Part shown: positions 39,795-53,045 of the stretch, piece after piece
Layout: each line of letters begins with the position of its first letter
Position numbering within the stretch: the first letter of the stretch is position 1
Assembly: GCA_022360315.1 (NCBI GenBank)
Contig: JAKSDA010000035.1
Span: forward strand, 1-64,000
From: Pseudomonadota bacterium
GTDB taxonomy: Bacteria; Myxococcota_A; Polyangia; Haliangiales; Haliangiaceae
Length of the DNA stretch: 64,000 nt
Direction: 5' to 3'
Made by a program: the position numbers and the translations under genes
The notes under the pieces: model-generated
What the model was told of the DNA's origin: nothing
What the model saw: the letters and a program-made list of their open reading frames with translations, nothing else
Databases searched by the model: none

Positions 39795-40511
39795 ATGAAG
39801 CAGAACTGGCGTCGAATTGCGATCGCGCTCGGTTTTGTCAGTGGCCTTGCCATGTTGGCTTCCGGGTGTGTTGTTCGAGCTTCTGGGGCTGTTCGGGCGA
39901 GACCGGTCTATGTCGTTGACGTTCCACCGCCCCAGCCGAGATATGTACGAGTTACGGCACGCCCGGGCCAGATCTGGATCCGAGGCCATTATCAGTACGT
40001 GACCGGACGATGGGTGTGGCGGCCAGGTCGGTGGGAAAATGCCCGCGCCGGCTACCGCTGGGAGCCAGGCCGCTGGGAGCGGCGTGGCAATCGCTGGCAC
40101 TGGGTCGACGGTACGTGGGTCCGGGCCACTGTGAGAGTGCGCGATCATCGCCGTGCAGCGCCTCCGCCTCCACCTCCACCTCCGAGGCGGGTGGTCCGAG
40201 ATCACCGCCGAGTGCCGGCGTATCCGACCACGGCACCGCCACCGCCTCGATCCGAGCGTCCCGGTGCTCGGCCGGGGTATGTATTCATCCGCGGTCACTG
40301 GGAGTGGCGGCGGGGACGCTGGGTATGGAAAGCCGGTCACTGGAAGCGAGTGCGCAGCGGTTTCCGGTGGGTGCCAGGCCACTGGGAGAACCGTGGCGAC
40401 CGTTATGTATGGGTTGCGGGTCATTGGGAAAAGGCTGTGCGAGTGCGTGATCATCGACGCAAGAGAAGGCCGAACGAGCGGGTTCCGACCCGGCGCAGCG
40501 ACGGTTACTGA
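39795..40511 (+). CDS. YXWGXW-like repeat lipoprotein (238 aa)
   Basis: The signal peptide ends in the lipobox LASGC (about residues 21-25), so the mature protein is lipid-anchored. The rest is tandem short Trp/Arg/Gly-rich units (GRWVWRPGRWENARAGYRWE, PGRWERRGNRWHWVDGTW and, after a Pro-rich linker of PPPPPPPPRR type, GHWEWRRGRWVWKAGHWKRV, PGHWENRGDRYVWVAGHW). This matches the family annotated as YXWGXW-repeat envelope proteins, whose function is not well known; outer-membrane attachment and cell-wall contact are plausible. The start ATG 39795 follows AAGGAG. Confidence 0.85.
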   Translation: MKQNWRRIAIALGFVSGLAMLASGCVVRASGAVRARPVYVVDVPPPQPRYVRVTARPGQIWIRGHYQYVTGRWVWRPGRWENARAGYRWEPGRWERRGNRWHWVDGTWVRATVRVRDHRRAAPPPPPPPPRRVVRDHRRVPAYPTTAPPPPRSERPGARPGYVFIRGHWEWRRGRWVWKAGHWKRVRSGFRWVPGHWENRGDRYVWVAGHWEKAVRVRDHRRKRRPNERVPTRRSDGY

Positions 40512-40639
40512 CCCGTGCGCATGCGGCAGAGCGCGCGTACGTACATAGATGACTGCAGCGGTTTCCCGGCGGTCTGGCCAGTGATACGTTGTTGTCCCGG
40601 CTGCTGAGCAGCGGGGATTTCCTTTCGGCAGGAGACCGA

Positions 40640-42139
40640 ATGCGGCAACGGATTGCGACCATCGCGACGTGTTCTTGGCTGTGGCTGGTGGCCATCGTGC
40701 CCACTGCACTGGCCCAGCGCGCTGCGCAGGGGACGCGGGCAGACATTCAGGCGCTCGAGAAAGACATCGACGAGTTGCGCGCAAAAGCCGTGCAGGTACC
40801 GACCATTGCGACGGCTGTCGAAGAATTGAGTGCGCGTTTGGTTGCTCTGGAACGGCAACTGGCCGAGCGAGAGCGCGAACAGAATGCCATTCCCGATGCG
40901 ATTACCCGGTTGGATGGGGTCGAGGAGCAGGTTGCGAAACTCGCCATCGACGTCGAGGCGATCACGGCTCGGCTGGCCGACATCGAGCAGCCGTGGTCAC
41001 CTGAGGCCAGCGGTGGCGCTGCCGGGGTGAGCTACCGGGACGGTTTTCGCTGGACCACGGCGGATGGCAAGCACGCCGTCACACTGGGGGGCTACATGCA
41101 GATCCGCTATCAATTGCGGGTTTCTGATGGCGACATCGAGGAGGCGACGTTGCGCCTGCGCCGGGCGCGACTGGGTATTTCCGGTCATGTCGGTTCCGAG
41201 CGGGTTGGATACAAGTTGCTCTTATCAGCGCTCGACGACCGAGCCGCTCTCGATGCCTACGTGCAATATGCGGTGCGCGGCGACCTCTTTCTGCGGGTGG
41301 GCCAGTACAAGACTCGATTTACCCGCGGTTTCATCACTTCGAGCACGCGTCTCGCCTTTGTCGAGAGGTCGCGAGTTATCGAGGGGTACCGCTACGGCCG
41401 CGACATCCAGGTTGGCCTGCGCGGCACCCTGGCTGGCCAGCGTTTCGGCTACCATGCCGGGCTGGGCAACGGCAGCGGGCCCAATGCGCGCAACGACAAC
41501 CTGGATGTCGACGCCAATGTGCGGCTCGACGCGGTTGTCATGGGGCCGCGCTTCGAGTATGGCCAGGGCGATATGCGGCGCACTGGCCGGCCCAGTCTGA
41601 TGCTCGGAGCCGGTGTGGTCTATGACGTCGTGGCCATGCCCGACCAGATTGCCGGTGTGGACGGCCCGATCAACACCGACGTCGACAGCGACGGCGATCG
41701 CGACAACGTGCGGGTTTTGAGTGCCAGTGTCGATGCGGTTTTTCGCTATCGCGGCTGGCAGGCTGCCATTGAGGGAGTGCTGCGCAACGAGTCCTTTGGC
41801 ACCATCCTGGAGCATCCCGACAACGGCCCACTGCTCGCCGCCATTGGCGAGCGCGACCGTCGCATATACATGGGCGCGGTCGGCCAGCTCACCGTGCTGT
41901 TGCCGTGGCAAGTGCGGGTCGGCGCTCGTGCTGGCTACTCGCGTCAGCCGTTTTTGGGTGTGGGCGGCGCCTCGAGCGAGATCCCATCGGGTGACCATGT
42001 CCTTGAGGCCGACGGCATGGTCCAGCTTTACGACCGCCGCGGTGTTCGCTGGTTGGGATTGCAGTACAGCTTTCAACACCGCGATGACGATGGCGGCGAT
42101 CATCACCAGATGGTGCTCGAAGCCCAGCTCAAATTATAA
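40640..42139 (+). CDS. Porin-like outer membrane protein (499 aa)
   Basis: After a signal peptide ending near ALAQ, residues ~30-120 form a coiled coil ([20 protein letters not shown]), then a beta-barrel begins at [20 protein letters not shown]. This is the OprO/OprP (phosphate-selective porin) type: [55 protein letters not shown], then a C-terminal strand ending in the aromatic/hydrophobic LKL. Substrate cannot be assigned. Start ATG 40640 follows AGGAG; the frame is open further upstream. The gene lies after the lipoprotein by ~130 bases. Confidence 0.88.
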   Translation: MRQRIATIATCSWLWLVAIVPTALAQRAAQGTRADIQALEKDIDELRAKAVQVPTIATAVEELSARLVALERQLAEREREQNAIPDAITRLDGVEEQVAKLAIDVEAITARLADIEQPWSPEASGGAAGVSYRDGFRWTTADGKHAVTLGGYMQIRYQLRVSDGDIEEATLRLRRARLGISGHVGSERVGYKLLLSALDDRAALDAYVQYAVRGDLFLRVGQYKTRFTRGFITSSTRLAFVERSRVIEGYRYGRDIQVGLRGTLAGQRFGYHAGLGNGSGPNARNDNLDVDANVRLDAVVMGPRFEYGQGDMRRTGRPSLMLGAGVVYDVVAMPDQIAGVDGPINTDVDSDGDRDNVRVLSASVDAVFRYRGWQAAIEGVLRNESFGTILEHPDNGPLLAAIGERDRRIYMGAVGQLTVLLPWQVRVGARAGYSRQPFLGVGGASSEIPSGDHVLEADGMVQLYDRRGVRWLGLQYSFQHRDDDGGDHHQMVLEAQLKL

Positions 42140-42156
42140 ATGGCCAGGAAAGTATT

Positions 42157-42642
42157 ATGACGTGCTACTGCGGAAGCGAACGACCGTACGAGGAATGCTG
42201 CAGTCCTTTTTTGCATGGAGAAGCCAAGCCCGACACTGCCGAGGCTCTCATGCGCGCGCGTTACACCGCGTATGCGGTGCAAAACATCGATTACGTGGCT
42301 GCCACCAACGATCCCGACACCGCCGATCCGATGGACCGGGAAAGTGCGGCCAAATGGTCGCGCGACTCTGAATGGGATGGTCTGGACATCGTTGCCACCG
42401 CCAAGGGGGGGCCGGATGACGACGAGGGAGAAGTCGAGTTTATCGCGCATTACACGATCAACGGCCAGGGCATGGAGCACCATGAGCGGGCGACGTTTCG
42501 CCGCATCGACGGCGATTGGTTCTACATGGATGGCACCATGATTAAGCCCAAGCCGGCGCGGCGCGAATCGCCCAAGATCGGACGCAACGAGCCGTGTCCG
42601 TGCGGCAGCGGCAAGAAGTACAAAAAGTGTCACGGCCGCTGA
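42157..42642 (+). CDS. YchJ-family SEC-C protein (161 aa)
   Basis: Two SEC-C zinc motifs flank an NTF2-like core. The N-terminal one is [21 protein letters not shown]. The C-terminal one is [19 protein letters not shown], the form also found at the end of SecA. The middle holds [20 protein letters not shown], typical of YchJ. Function of the family is not established; zinc-dependent protein interaction is likely. The gene starts 17 bases after the porin gene stop and probably shares its transcript. Confidence 0.93.
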   Translation: MTCYCGSERPYEECCSPFLHGEAKPDTAEALMRARYTAYAVQNIDYVAATNDPDTADPMDRESAAKWSRDSEWDGLDIVATAKGGPDDDEGEVEFIAHYTINGQGMEHHERATFRRIDGDWFYMDGTMIKPKPARRESPKIGRNEPCPCGSGKKYKKCHGR

Positions 42643-42650
42643 ACGCGGCC
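42634..42650 (+). terminator. Hairpin at the end of the YchJ gene
   Basis: GGCCGC (42634-42639), loop TGAAC including the stop codon, GCGGCC (42645-42650). The stem is GC-only and strong, but there is no T tract, so it may serve only as an RNA end stabiliser or a weak terminator. Confidence 0.3.
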
Positions 42651-42779
42651 AGATGTCTCGGGTGCGCGCGTGATCGTTCGCGATGTCCTTCGGGCCATGC
42701 GCTAGTTCAACACCGCCGGGCCGTGCGGTGGCGATCGGTCCCGTCTCGGGTCGACACCAAGACCGGTCAGTCGCCGCCA

Positions 42780-43703
42780 TCACGCAGTGCGAATATGCTG
42801 CTCGATGACCTTGCTGATGGTCTGGCGCAGCCATTGATTGGCCGGCTCGAGGTCGGTGTCGCGGTGCCAGAACAGGCGTATATCGAGCGGCGGAATGGCG
42901 ATGGGCAGGGGGAAAAGGGTCAGCGGCAAATGCTCGGCCAGAACCGCGGCGTGAGAGCGGGGCATGGTCACAACCATATCGGTCGCAGCGACCACCTGGC
43001 ATGCGGCCAGATAATGCTGGCAACGAAGCACGATGGTACGGGCCAGCGCAATTTTGTCGAGCTCGAGGTCGACCAGCTCGGGGCCCTCGGCAATCAAAGT
43101 GACCAGTACATGGCGGGCAGCCACATACTCCTCGATGGTGCAACTCGTGGCCATGCGGGGATGGCCCCTGCGTACAACCACGGCCAGAGGCTCGAGACAG
43201 ACGCGCTGGTGGCAGATATGGTCGCCCACCGGGCCGCCCACATCGACGACCAGGTCCAGACGACCGGCAGTGAGCGCACTCTCCACCGCGTCCGTGGCCA
43301 CCCGCTGGCTCGAAATCCGAATGCCCGGGGCCCGCTCGGCCAGATCGGCCATCAGGGCAGGGAAGGCGAGCGATTCGAGAGCGTCGCGAAAACCCAGGCG
43401 AAACTCGCACTCGGCACGCTCGGGCTCAAACGTCCGGGCTGCTCGCACCGCGTCTCGCAATAGCCGCAAGGCACGCTGCACCGTGGCCAGCATGGTCCGC
43501 GCCATCGGGGTCGGCACCATGGTGTTGCCCCGACGCACAAAGAGCGGATCAGCCAGAGTCTCACGCAGCCGGGCCAGGGCATGGCTTACCGCCGGCTGGC
43601 TCACATGCAGCACACGAGCTGCATGGCTGACGCTGCGATGGCGATAAACCTCGTCGAACACCACGAAAAGGTTCAAATCAATATCTGGTTTCGCTTCGCT
43701 CAT
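42780..43703 (-). CDS. LysR-family transcriptional regulator (307 aa)
   Basis: The N-terminal winged helix-turn-helix is at 9-68: DLNLFVVFDEVYRHRSVSHA and AARVLHVSQPAVSHALARLR. The C-terminal effector-binding domain runs to residue ~300. The regulator is divergent from a class II aldolase/adducin-like gene, a common LysR arrangement, and a 20-base dyad (43712-43731) sits 9 bases before its start codon. It probably controls that gene and itself; the ligand is unknown. Confidence 0.95.
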   Translation of the reverse strand: MSEAKPDIDLNLFVVFDEVYRHRSVSHAARVLHVSQPAVSHALARLRETLADPLFVRRGNTMVPTPMARTMLATVQRALRLLRDAVRAARTFEPERAECEFRLGFRDALESLAFPALMADLAERAPGIRISSQRVATDAVESALTAGRLDLVVDVGGPVGDHICHQRVCLEPLAVVVRRGHPRMATSCTIEEYVAARHVLVTLIAEGPELVDLELDKIALARTIVLRCQHYLAACQVVAATDMVVTMPRSHAAVLAEHLPLTLFPLPIAIPPLDIRLFWHRDTDLEPANQWLRQTISKVIEQHIRTA

Positions 43704-43711
43704 GGTTGATC

Positions 43712-43731
43712 ATCACATGAATTCATTTGAT
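43712..43731. promoter_or_regulatory. 20-bp near-perfect dyad between LysR gene and aldolase-like gene
   Basis: ATCA-c-ATGAATTCAT-t-TGAT at 43712-43731 is symmetric apart from one base pair. It lies between the divergent LysR gene (ATG at 43703) and the aldolase-like gene (ATG at 43885). Size and symmetry are as expected for a LysR operator. Confidence 0.5.
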
Positions 43732-43884
43732 TTATCGCCCGACAACACGCCAAGGTGTGTCGGTGGCAGCACCGGGCCGGCGCTGCGCCAATCACGGAGT
43801 CGACCACAGGCGCGGCAGTAGATCTGGCGCCAGGTGCAGCCGAACTGCGATCTGCCACCGCCAAATTTCCTGGAGTGACCCACG

Positions 43885-44685
43885 ATGAATGTGAAAAAAC
43901 AACTCGATCAGGCGACCCTGGGCAGCGATACCTCGGCTGTGGCCTTGCCCCCCACGTTCGATTCCACGGCCGAAGCGCGCCAATACATCAAGCAGCGAGT
44001 GGCAGCAGCTTATCGCATCTTCGCACATTTTGGTTTTGACGACGGATTGGCCGGGCACATCACCGCGCGCGATCCACAACACCGTGACCGATTCTGGGTC
44101 AATCCCGTTGGCCTGTACTTCGGAAAAATGCGTGCCAGTGATCTGCTTTGCGTCGATCACGACGGCCAGATCGTAGAGGGTCGCGGATTGGTCAACCGGG
44201 CCGCGTTTGCCATTCATTCACGCATCCACGCGGCCCGCCCGGATGTCACGGCGATTGCCCATGCCCATACTCGTTTTGGCCGGGCATTTTCGGTCCTTGG
44301 TCGGCCACTCGCGCCGATCACTCAGGACGCATGCGTGTTCTACGAAAATCACGCCATCTATCGCACATTTTCCGGAGTGGTCGAGGATGTCGCCGAAGGC
44401 GATGCCATTGCCCAGGCCCTTGGCAACAACGCCGCGGCCATCCTGCAAAACCACGGCACGCTCACGGTTGGCACCTCGGTAGACGCCGCTGCAGCACTTT
44501 TCGTCTCTCTCGAGCGGTGCTGCGAAACCCAGCTGCTCGCCGAGGCAGCCGGAACCATCACCGCGATCCCGCACGATATCGCGACCAAAACACGTCAGTT
44601 CAACGGCTCGGAGCTGGTCCTGTGGGGCAACTTTCAACCCCTTTACCAGATGATCCTGGACCGCGACCCGAGCTTTCTCGACTGA
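43885..44685 (+). CDS. Class II aldolase/adducin family protein (266 aa)
   Basis: A zinc-dependent aldolase or decarboxylase fold related to L-fuculose-phosphate aldolase. Residues FGFDDGLAGHITARDPQHRD carry the substrate loop, IHSRIHAARPDVTAIAHAHT gives the two metal His ligands, and AAAILQNHGTLTVGTSVDAA gives the third. Many such bacterial proteins have no known substrate. It is divergent from the LysR gene at 42780-43703 and probably regulated by it. The reaction cannot be named from the sequence. Confidence 0.93.
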   Translation: MNVKKQLDQATLGSDTSAVALPPTFDSTAEARQYIKQRVAAAYRIFAHFGFDDGLAGHITARDPQHRDRFWVNPVGLYFGKMRASDLLCVDHDGQIVEGRGLVNRAAFAIHSRIHAARPDVTAIAHAHTRFGRAFSVLGRPLAPITQDACVFYENHAIYRTFSGVVEDVAEGDAIAQALGNNAAAILQNHGTLTVGTSVDAAAALFVSLERCCETQLLAEAAGTITAIPHDIATKTRQFNGSELVLWGNFQPLYQMILDRDPSFLD

Positions 44686-44698
44686 TGACGAGGTCAGA

Positions 44699-46114
44699 TC
44701 AGGGCAGCGAGATGCGGAAAAGCTGCTGTCCGAGCAGGACAAAGGAATCGTTTTTCAGCTCGCGCTCGCCCTTGACCTTGATGAATGTCCCGTTGGAGCT
44801 GCCCAGATCGCTGAGGATCACACGGCCTTCCTGGCTCGAGAGTCGAGCGTGCAGGGCCGAGACATAACCGTCGTCGGGGAAATTGATCTCTCCGCGCTCG
44901 CGACCCAGCGTGACACTGTCGCCCAGTAAAGGATAAGCGGAACCGTCGATGTCCTTGCCGATGATCACGGTCAGCTTGCCCCAATAACCAGGGTTTGGGC
45001 TGCCCATAACCTCGGTGCCATCCTCGAGTGGCTCCGGCGGATCGATGGAGTCATAGCGCAAGAGTTCTTGTCCGATGCGAATCACTTGACCGGGCTCGAC
45101 TTCCTCCTCCTCGGTCATCTTGACAAATACTCCGTTGAGACTGTCGAGATCGCGGATCACTGCGCTCTTGCCGTTGATCACCAGAGCAGCATGAGTCGGC
45201 GATAAATAGCCGTCATTTTCGAAAATGCCGCCGTGATTGCGGCCGATCTTGTTTTCACCCTCGACAAGGTCGTGAATACCGCCTTCATTGCCGTCCGGGC
45301 GAATCAGCGTCATGTATGCAGCCGGCCGCGTCTGCGACAATGGCTGTGACTGATGACTCGCGCTCACAGCCGGTCCTGGCGAAACCTCGGGCATCCTGGT
45401 GCCGCAGACGCCACAGAATTTGAATTCGACCGGAACCATGGCACTGCAACTGGGACAATTGCGCGGTCCAGCTGTGACCGGACCCGTCGGCGCGCCCGGT
45501 CCACCGGCTTGCGTCATGGGCCGGCCTGCAGTGCGTTCCGCATTGATTGGCTTGGGAAGTGCGATGTTGGCAGGCTCGGAAGACTTCCAGATGTGATCCT
45601 GCGTCGGCGCCCGAAGGTTGGCTGGATTGTGTTGAATCTCAGTCGGCTCTTCGGTCAACGGGGAGCTGGCCGACGTGCTGGCATTGGGAACTCCCGGGGG
45701 TGGACCGGCCGGGGGTGGACCGGCCGGCGGTGGGCCTGCCGGAGCAGTACCACTGGCCGGAGCCTGAACAGCCTGAGCTGGACCGACCGACGCCAGACCC
45801 GCTGGAGCCGGACTGACCGGAGCTGGACCGACCGGAGCTGGACCGACCGGAGCTGGACCGACCGGAGCTTGACCTGCTGATGGCATGCCCGGTAGGGGAG
45901 CCACTCCCTGTGGTGGATTCGGGAACGGACTGACATCGGCTACCGGTGAGCCGCCCGGTGGAGTCGGCGACCGTTGGACCTCGGCCATCATGGTCTTAAT
46001 CATTCCCACGTCGCCGCTCGTACTCTTGGCCGCCCCTGTCAATTCCGCACCGCAGCCGAGACAGAACTTGTAGTGGTCCTGATTCTCTTTACCGCAGCGA
46101 TGACAAACAATCAT
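44699..46114 (-). CDS. FHA-domain protein with zinc ribbons and proline-rich linker (471 aa)
   Basis: Order of parts: an N-terminal zinc ribbon (CHRCGKENQDHYKFCLGCGA); a long low-complexity Pro/Ala region with repeated GPAPV units (about 70-165); a second zinc ribbon (CPSCSAMVPVEFKFCGVCGT, ~220-240); and two FHA domains, ~265-370 (KIGRNHGGIF, LSPTHAALVI, LDSLNGVFV) and ~385-470 (VTLGRERGEINFPDDGYVSA, LHARLSS, SNGTFIKV). FHA domains bind phospho-threonine, so this is likely a scaffold or reader for the Ser/Thr kinases. The ATG at 46114 is taken as start; the longer frame overlaps the neighbouring gene. It is a tandem paralogue of the next gene. Confidence 0.9.
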   Translation of the reverse strand: MIVCHRCGKENQDHYKFCLGCGAELTGAAKSTSGDVGMIKTMMAEVQRSPTPPGGSPVADVSPFPNPPQGVAPLPGMPSAGQAPVGPAPVGPAPVGPAPVSPAPAGLASVGPAQAVQAPASGTAPAGPPPAGPPPAGPPPGVPNASTSASSPLTEEPTEIQHNPANLRAPTQDHIWKSSEPANIALPKPINAERTAGRPMTQAGGPGAPTGPVTAGPRNCPSCSAMVPVEFKFCGVCGTRMPEVSPGPAVSASHQSQPLSQTRPAAYMTLIRPDGNEGGIHDLVEGENKIGRNHGGIFENDGYLSPTHAALVINGKSAVIRDLDSLNGVFVKMTEEEEVEPGQVIRIGQELLRYDSIDPPEPLEDGTEVMGSPNPGYWGKLTVIIGKDIDGSAYPLLGDSVTLGRERGEINFPDDGYVSALHARLSSQEGRVILSDLGSSNGTFIKVKGERELKNDSFVLLGQQLFRISLP

Positions 46115-46151
46115 GTCGTGTGCCCCCGAGGAAACGTTGGTGCACGGGATC

Positions 46152-47144
46152 TTACACGATCTCGACGCGCAAGAGCTGCTGACCCATGAACACATAATCG
46201 CCGTGCTGCAACACGTGTTCTCCATTGATCCGCTGGAACGTACCGTTTTTCGAGTCGAGATCGGTGAGTGTCAACTGGTTGCCTTCCAGCGATACCTGAG
46301 CGTGCTGGCCAGAGATGAATGGGTCGTCTGGAAAATTGATGTCGTTGCCCTCTCTGCCGATGTTCACCGCCGGCTTGCGAGCATGATAAACCATACCTGA
46401 CGCACCGCCGAGCAGCGCTTGCACGATGCGAAAATGGGTCGGGTGAGGGGGACTGGCGAAGAAATACGTTCCGTCTGCCATGGCCTCGGGACCCTGGTTT
46501 TTGGGCGGGGATCGCACCTCCAACACTTGCTCGCCGACCAGAAAACGATCGCTGAATCGGATTTGCACCGAGCTGCGAATGCGTATGTAAACCCCGTTGG
46601 TCGAGTTTTCATCCCGGACGATGAGATTGCCTGAGTTGTAGTAAAAGTTGGCGTGGAGCGGAGAGATAAACGAATCGTCTCCGAACAGGATGGGCGTGTC
46701 GGAACGTCCAACCAGGTGTTCATCGCCGGCCAAGGTAAAGGAGACCCCGTCCATCCCGTCCCCCTTGATGACCACCAGCTTGGCCCGAGCCCCCTGCATT
46801 GCCCCAAAGAACATTGTGCTGCGGCCACTTTGATTCTGTCCAGCATTGACCGCCACGGGCGCCGATGAGTCGGCCGCTGACCCTTCGTCGCCGGTCCCGG
46901 CATCAATAGGCGAACCGCAGTGACCACAGTATGTATGACCATAGACCACATCAGATCTGCACGTTGGGCAGGTGACGTAGCGAGGTTCGGTGTGGGGGAT
47001 TCCCAGCCGGGTCAAACCGTCTTCAAACGTCGTTGGTGCGGCGCTCGGCATATCAAGGGACAGACTGTCACCGCACCGCGAGCAGGACTTTGCGCCCATC
47101 TTGTTGAAGGTGCTGCACGAATCGCAGACCAGACCGACGTCCAT
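46152..47144 (-). CDS. FHA-domain protein with two zinc ribbons (330 aa)
   Basis: Starts MDVGLVCDSCSTFNKMGAKS with a CxxC-CxxC ribbon, then a second ribbon (TCPTCRSDVVYGHTYCGHCG). Two FHA domains follow: ~115-215 (LVGRSDTPILF, SPLHANFYYN, STNGVYIRI) and ~235-330 (NIGREGNDINFPDDPFISGQ, HAQVSLEGNQLTLTDLDSKN, GTFQRI). It is a shorter paralogue of the downstream gene, with the same domain order but without the Pro-rich spacer. The two genes are 37 bases apart and probably one operon downstream of the TPR/HEAT gene. Confidence 0.9.
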   Translation of the reverse strand: MDVGLVCDSCSTFNKMGAKSCSRCGDSLSLDMPSAAPTTFEDGLTRLGIPHTEPRYVTCPTCRSDVVYGHTYCGHCGSPIDAGTGDEGSAADSSAPVAVNAGQNQSGRSTMFFGAMQGARAKLVVIKGDGMDGVSFTLAGDEHLVGRSDTPILFGDDSFISPLHANFYYNSGNLIVRDENSTNGVYIRIRSSVQIRFSDRFLVGEQVLEVRSPPKNQGPEAMADGTYFFASPPHPTHFRIVQALLGGASGMVYHARKPAVNIGREGNDINFPDDPFISGQHAQVSLEGNQLTLTDLDSKNGTFQRINGEHVLQHGDYVFMGQQLLRVEIV

Positions 47145-47192
47145 TCCACGCAGCAGTGTACCTGAAAGTGGCAGGCAAACGTTGGAAAGCAG

Positions 47193-51311
<4,119 letters not shown>

Positions 51312-51474
51312 TCGGGCTGATTTCCTGTAGGTAACCGCCGGTCGTCCCAGCGGGCAATGCGAAGCGGAGTTCATACCGAGTGGAGCGGCCGGCCGGCCGG
51401 CAACCATTGGGTAAGTATACCGCCCGAGTGCAGCGCGCGCTTTTGGCTTTTTTGGCGGCCCCCCCCGTGTGGGT

Positions 51475-51864
51475 TCACGCCATCTGAGCGATGATGGAGC
51501 CGAGCCGGGAGCGTCGAGTCTCGATGCAGAAGTCGTGCAGCAGGCGTGCGTGAGCCACGGCCATGGCGGTGAATCGAATCCCTCGACTGATGGCAAAGGC
51601 ATCGCGCTCCTCACGACAGATCTCACCGCGTGCCCAGATCGACTCCCCGGTGCCGGGCAACTCGAACTCGAGGCTGACCGAATTGGGCATTGCCCGCCGG
51701 CCGGGGATTCGATGGATCGAACCGGCCGGAAACGCAGTGCGCAAGCTGAGACCGGTTTCACTGATTCCGGTAGTGAGCCCACGGTAGCGACGCTCACAAA
51801 TGTACTGGTCGAGATACATCTCCACAGGTACCCGAAAGCGCAGGCGACGGTCGCGAGAGAGCAT
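51475..51864 (-). CDS. PilZ-domain protein with degenerate second motif (129 aa)
   Basis: MLSRDRRLRFRVPVEMYLDQ begins a PilZ domain; RRLRFR supplies the RxxxR half of the cyclic-di-GMP site. The second motif, normally D/N-x-S-x-x-G, reads GISETG here, so the first polar residue is lost and ligand binding is doubtful. The start ATG 51864 is fixed by AGGAGG just upstream. Divergent from the SpoA-domain gene at 51955-53031. Confidence 0.82.
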   Translation of the reverse strand: MLSRDRRLRFRVPVEMYLDQYICERRYRGLTTGISETGLSLRTAFPAGSIHRIPGRRAMPNSVSLEFELPGTGESIWARGEICREERDAFAISRGIRFTAMAVAHARLLHDFCIETRRSRLGSIIAQMA

Positions 51865-51954
51865 ACATCCTCCTGGTGAAGCGAGTATGCAAATGTATGA
51901 CACAAGGCGGCTGCGCCCAACTTTTCGCGCCAGTCACTCTGAGATAGGCTCGCT

Positions 51955-53031
51955 GTGATGATCCGGGCCTACCCCTGGGACAGGTTACCGCAGGTACGCG
52001 GTCGTGATTTGCCGCGATTGCGGGCAGCGTCTCGCTTCGCGGTCGGCAAACTATTGCCGAGGCATCGTTCGATCCTCGGCGATGTCGAGATAACGACTGG
52101 CATTCCGCGGATCGTCGGGAGTGGCGACGAGATGTTGCCGCTCGCCGACCCGACCGCGGTCACGCTGGCTCTGCTCAGTTCCTCGACAATACTGGCCACG
52201 GTCACGGTGCCCGGCTCTCTTGTCCGGCGGTTGGCCTGGTATGTCATAGACGAGGGCCGGCAGAGTGCCCGGTCGGGGGACAGCTTCGATCGGGCTGTCG
52301 GGGAAATCTGTGCACCCCGGCCGACCACCTGGGTCGAGCGAGGTATTCTGGCCTTTGCGGCCTGTGCGCTGCTCGATACGCGGTTTCCCGGGGTCGCAGT
52401 GGAGGTTCTCGACCGGGCGAACAATCCTCTGTGCGAGGGAGCTTCACCGGTCGCAGTACCGCTCTCGGTTGCAGTTGCCGGATCGACGCACTGGTCGATC
52501 CTGATCATTGCCGAGTCGACTCGTATCTGTGCCCCGATGGCGGCCCCCTGCACCGGGCACTGGGCCGGGCGCGCATTTCGGATCGACGGCATCTCGGTGC
52601 AGATGGATGTACTCGTCGGGTCGGGGCGAGTTCCGTTCGACGAACTGGCCGGGCTGCGCAGCCGCGACGTGTTGGTCCTGCACAGCACCGGCAGCGGCGC
52701 TTTGTTGGCGGTTGGTCGCGGTGCAGTGCCGGTGTCGTTGGACCGCGACACCGGTCGAGTTATTGTCCGTGGCACGTATGAGCGAGGTGCGCCGATGAAC
52801 GAGATGACTGCCGAGGATATTGTGGTCGAAGTGTCGTGCCGCGTGGGCACGGTGTCGCTGAGCGTCAGGCGGGTTCTCGAACTCGCCCCTGGCCAGGTTT
52901 TGCGCCTCGACCGGCCGCTCGGCGGCCCGGTCGATATCGTGTGCGGCAGTCAGCTGATCGGACGAGGCGAACTCGTCGATGTGGACGGAGAGATCGGCGT
53001 GAGAGTGCTGTCACTTACAGGATCTCCCTGA
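51955..53031 (+). CDS. SpoA-domain (FliN/SctQ-like) protein (358 aa)
   Basis: The C-terminal ~80 residues (DIVVEVSCRVGTVSLSVRRV, LELAPGQVLRLDRPLGGPVD, IVCGSQLIGRGELVDVDGEI) are a SpoA domain, the C-ring/sorting-platform fold shared by flagellar FliN and type III secretion SctQ. The N-terminal ~270 residues are a variable middle domain with no clear match. Starts are GTG 51955 or ATG 51958. No flagellar or type III export genes lie in the window, so this is an orphan, possibly serving a secretion apparatus encoded elsewhere. Confidence 0.82.
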   Translation: MMIRAYPWDRLPQVRGRDLPRLRAASRFAVGKLLPRHRSILGDVEITTGIPRIVGSGDEMLPLADPTAVTLALLSSSTILATVTVPGSLVRRLAWYVIDEGRQSARSGDSFDRAVGEICAPRPTTWVERGILAFAACALLDTRFPGVAVEVLDRANNPLCEGASPVAVPLSVAVAGSTHWSILIIAESTRICAPMAAPCTGHWAGRAFRIDGISVQMDVLVGSGRVPFDELAGLRSRDVLVLHSTGSGALLAVGRGAVPVSLDRDTGRVIVRGTYERGAPMNEMTAEDIVVEVSCRVGTVSLSVRRVLELAPGQVLRLDRPLGGPVDIVCGSQLIGRGELVDVDGEIGVRVLSLTGSP

Positions 53032-53045
53032 TCTCGCTGTCGGAC

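Noticed and set aside
51862..51899. CATACAT and ATGTATG arms resembling the palindrome at 30504-30524
   Set aside because: The arms are 24 bases apart and the left one is the start codon region of the PilZ gene (ATG plus AGGAGG), so the match is probably coincidence.
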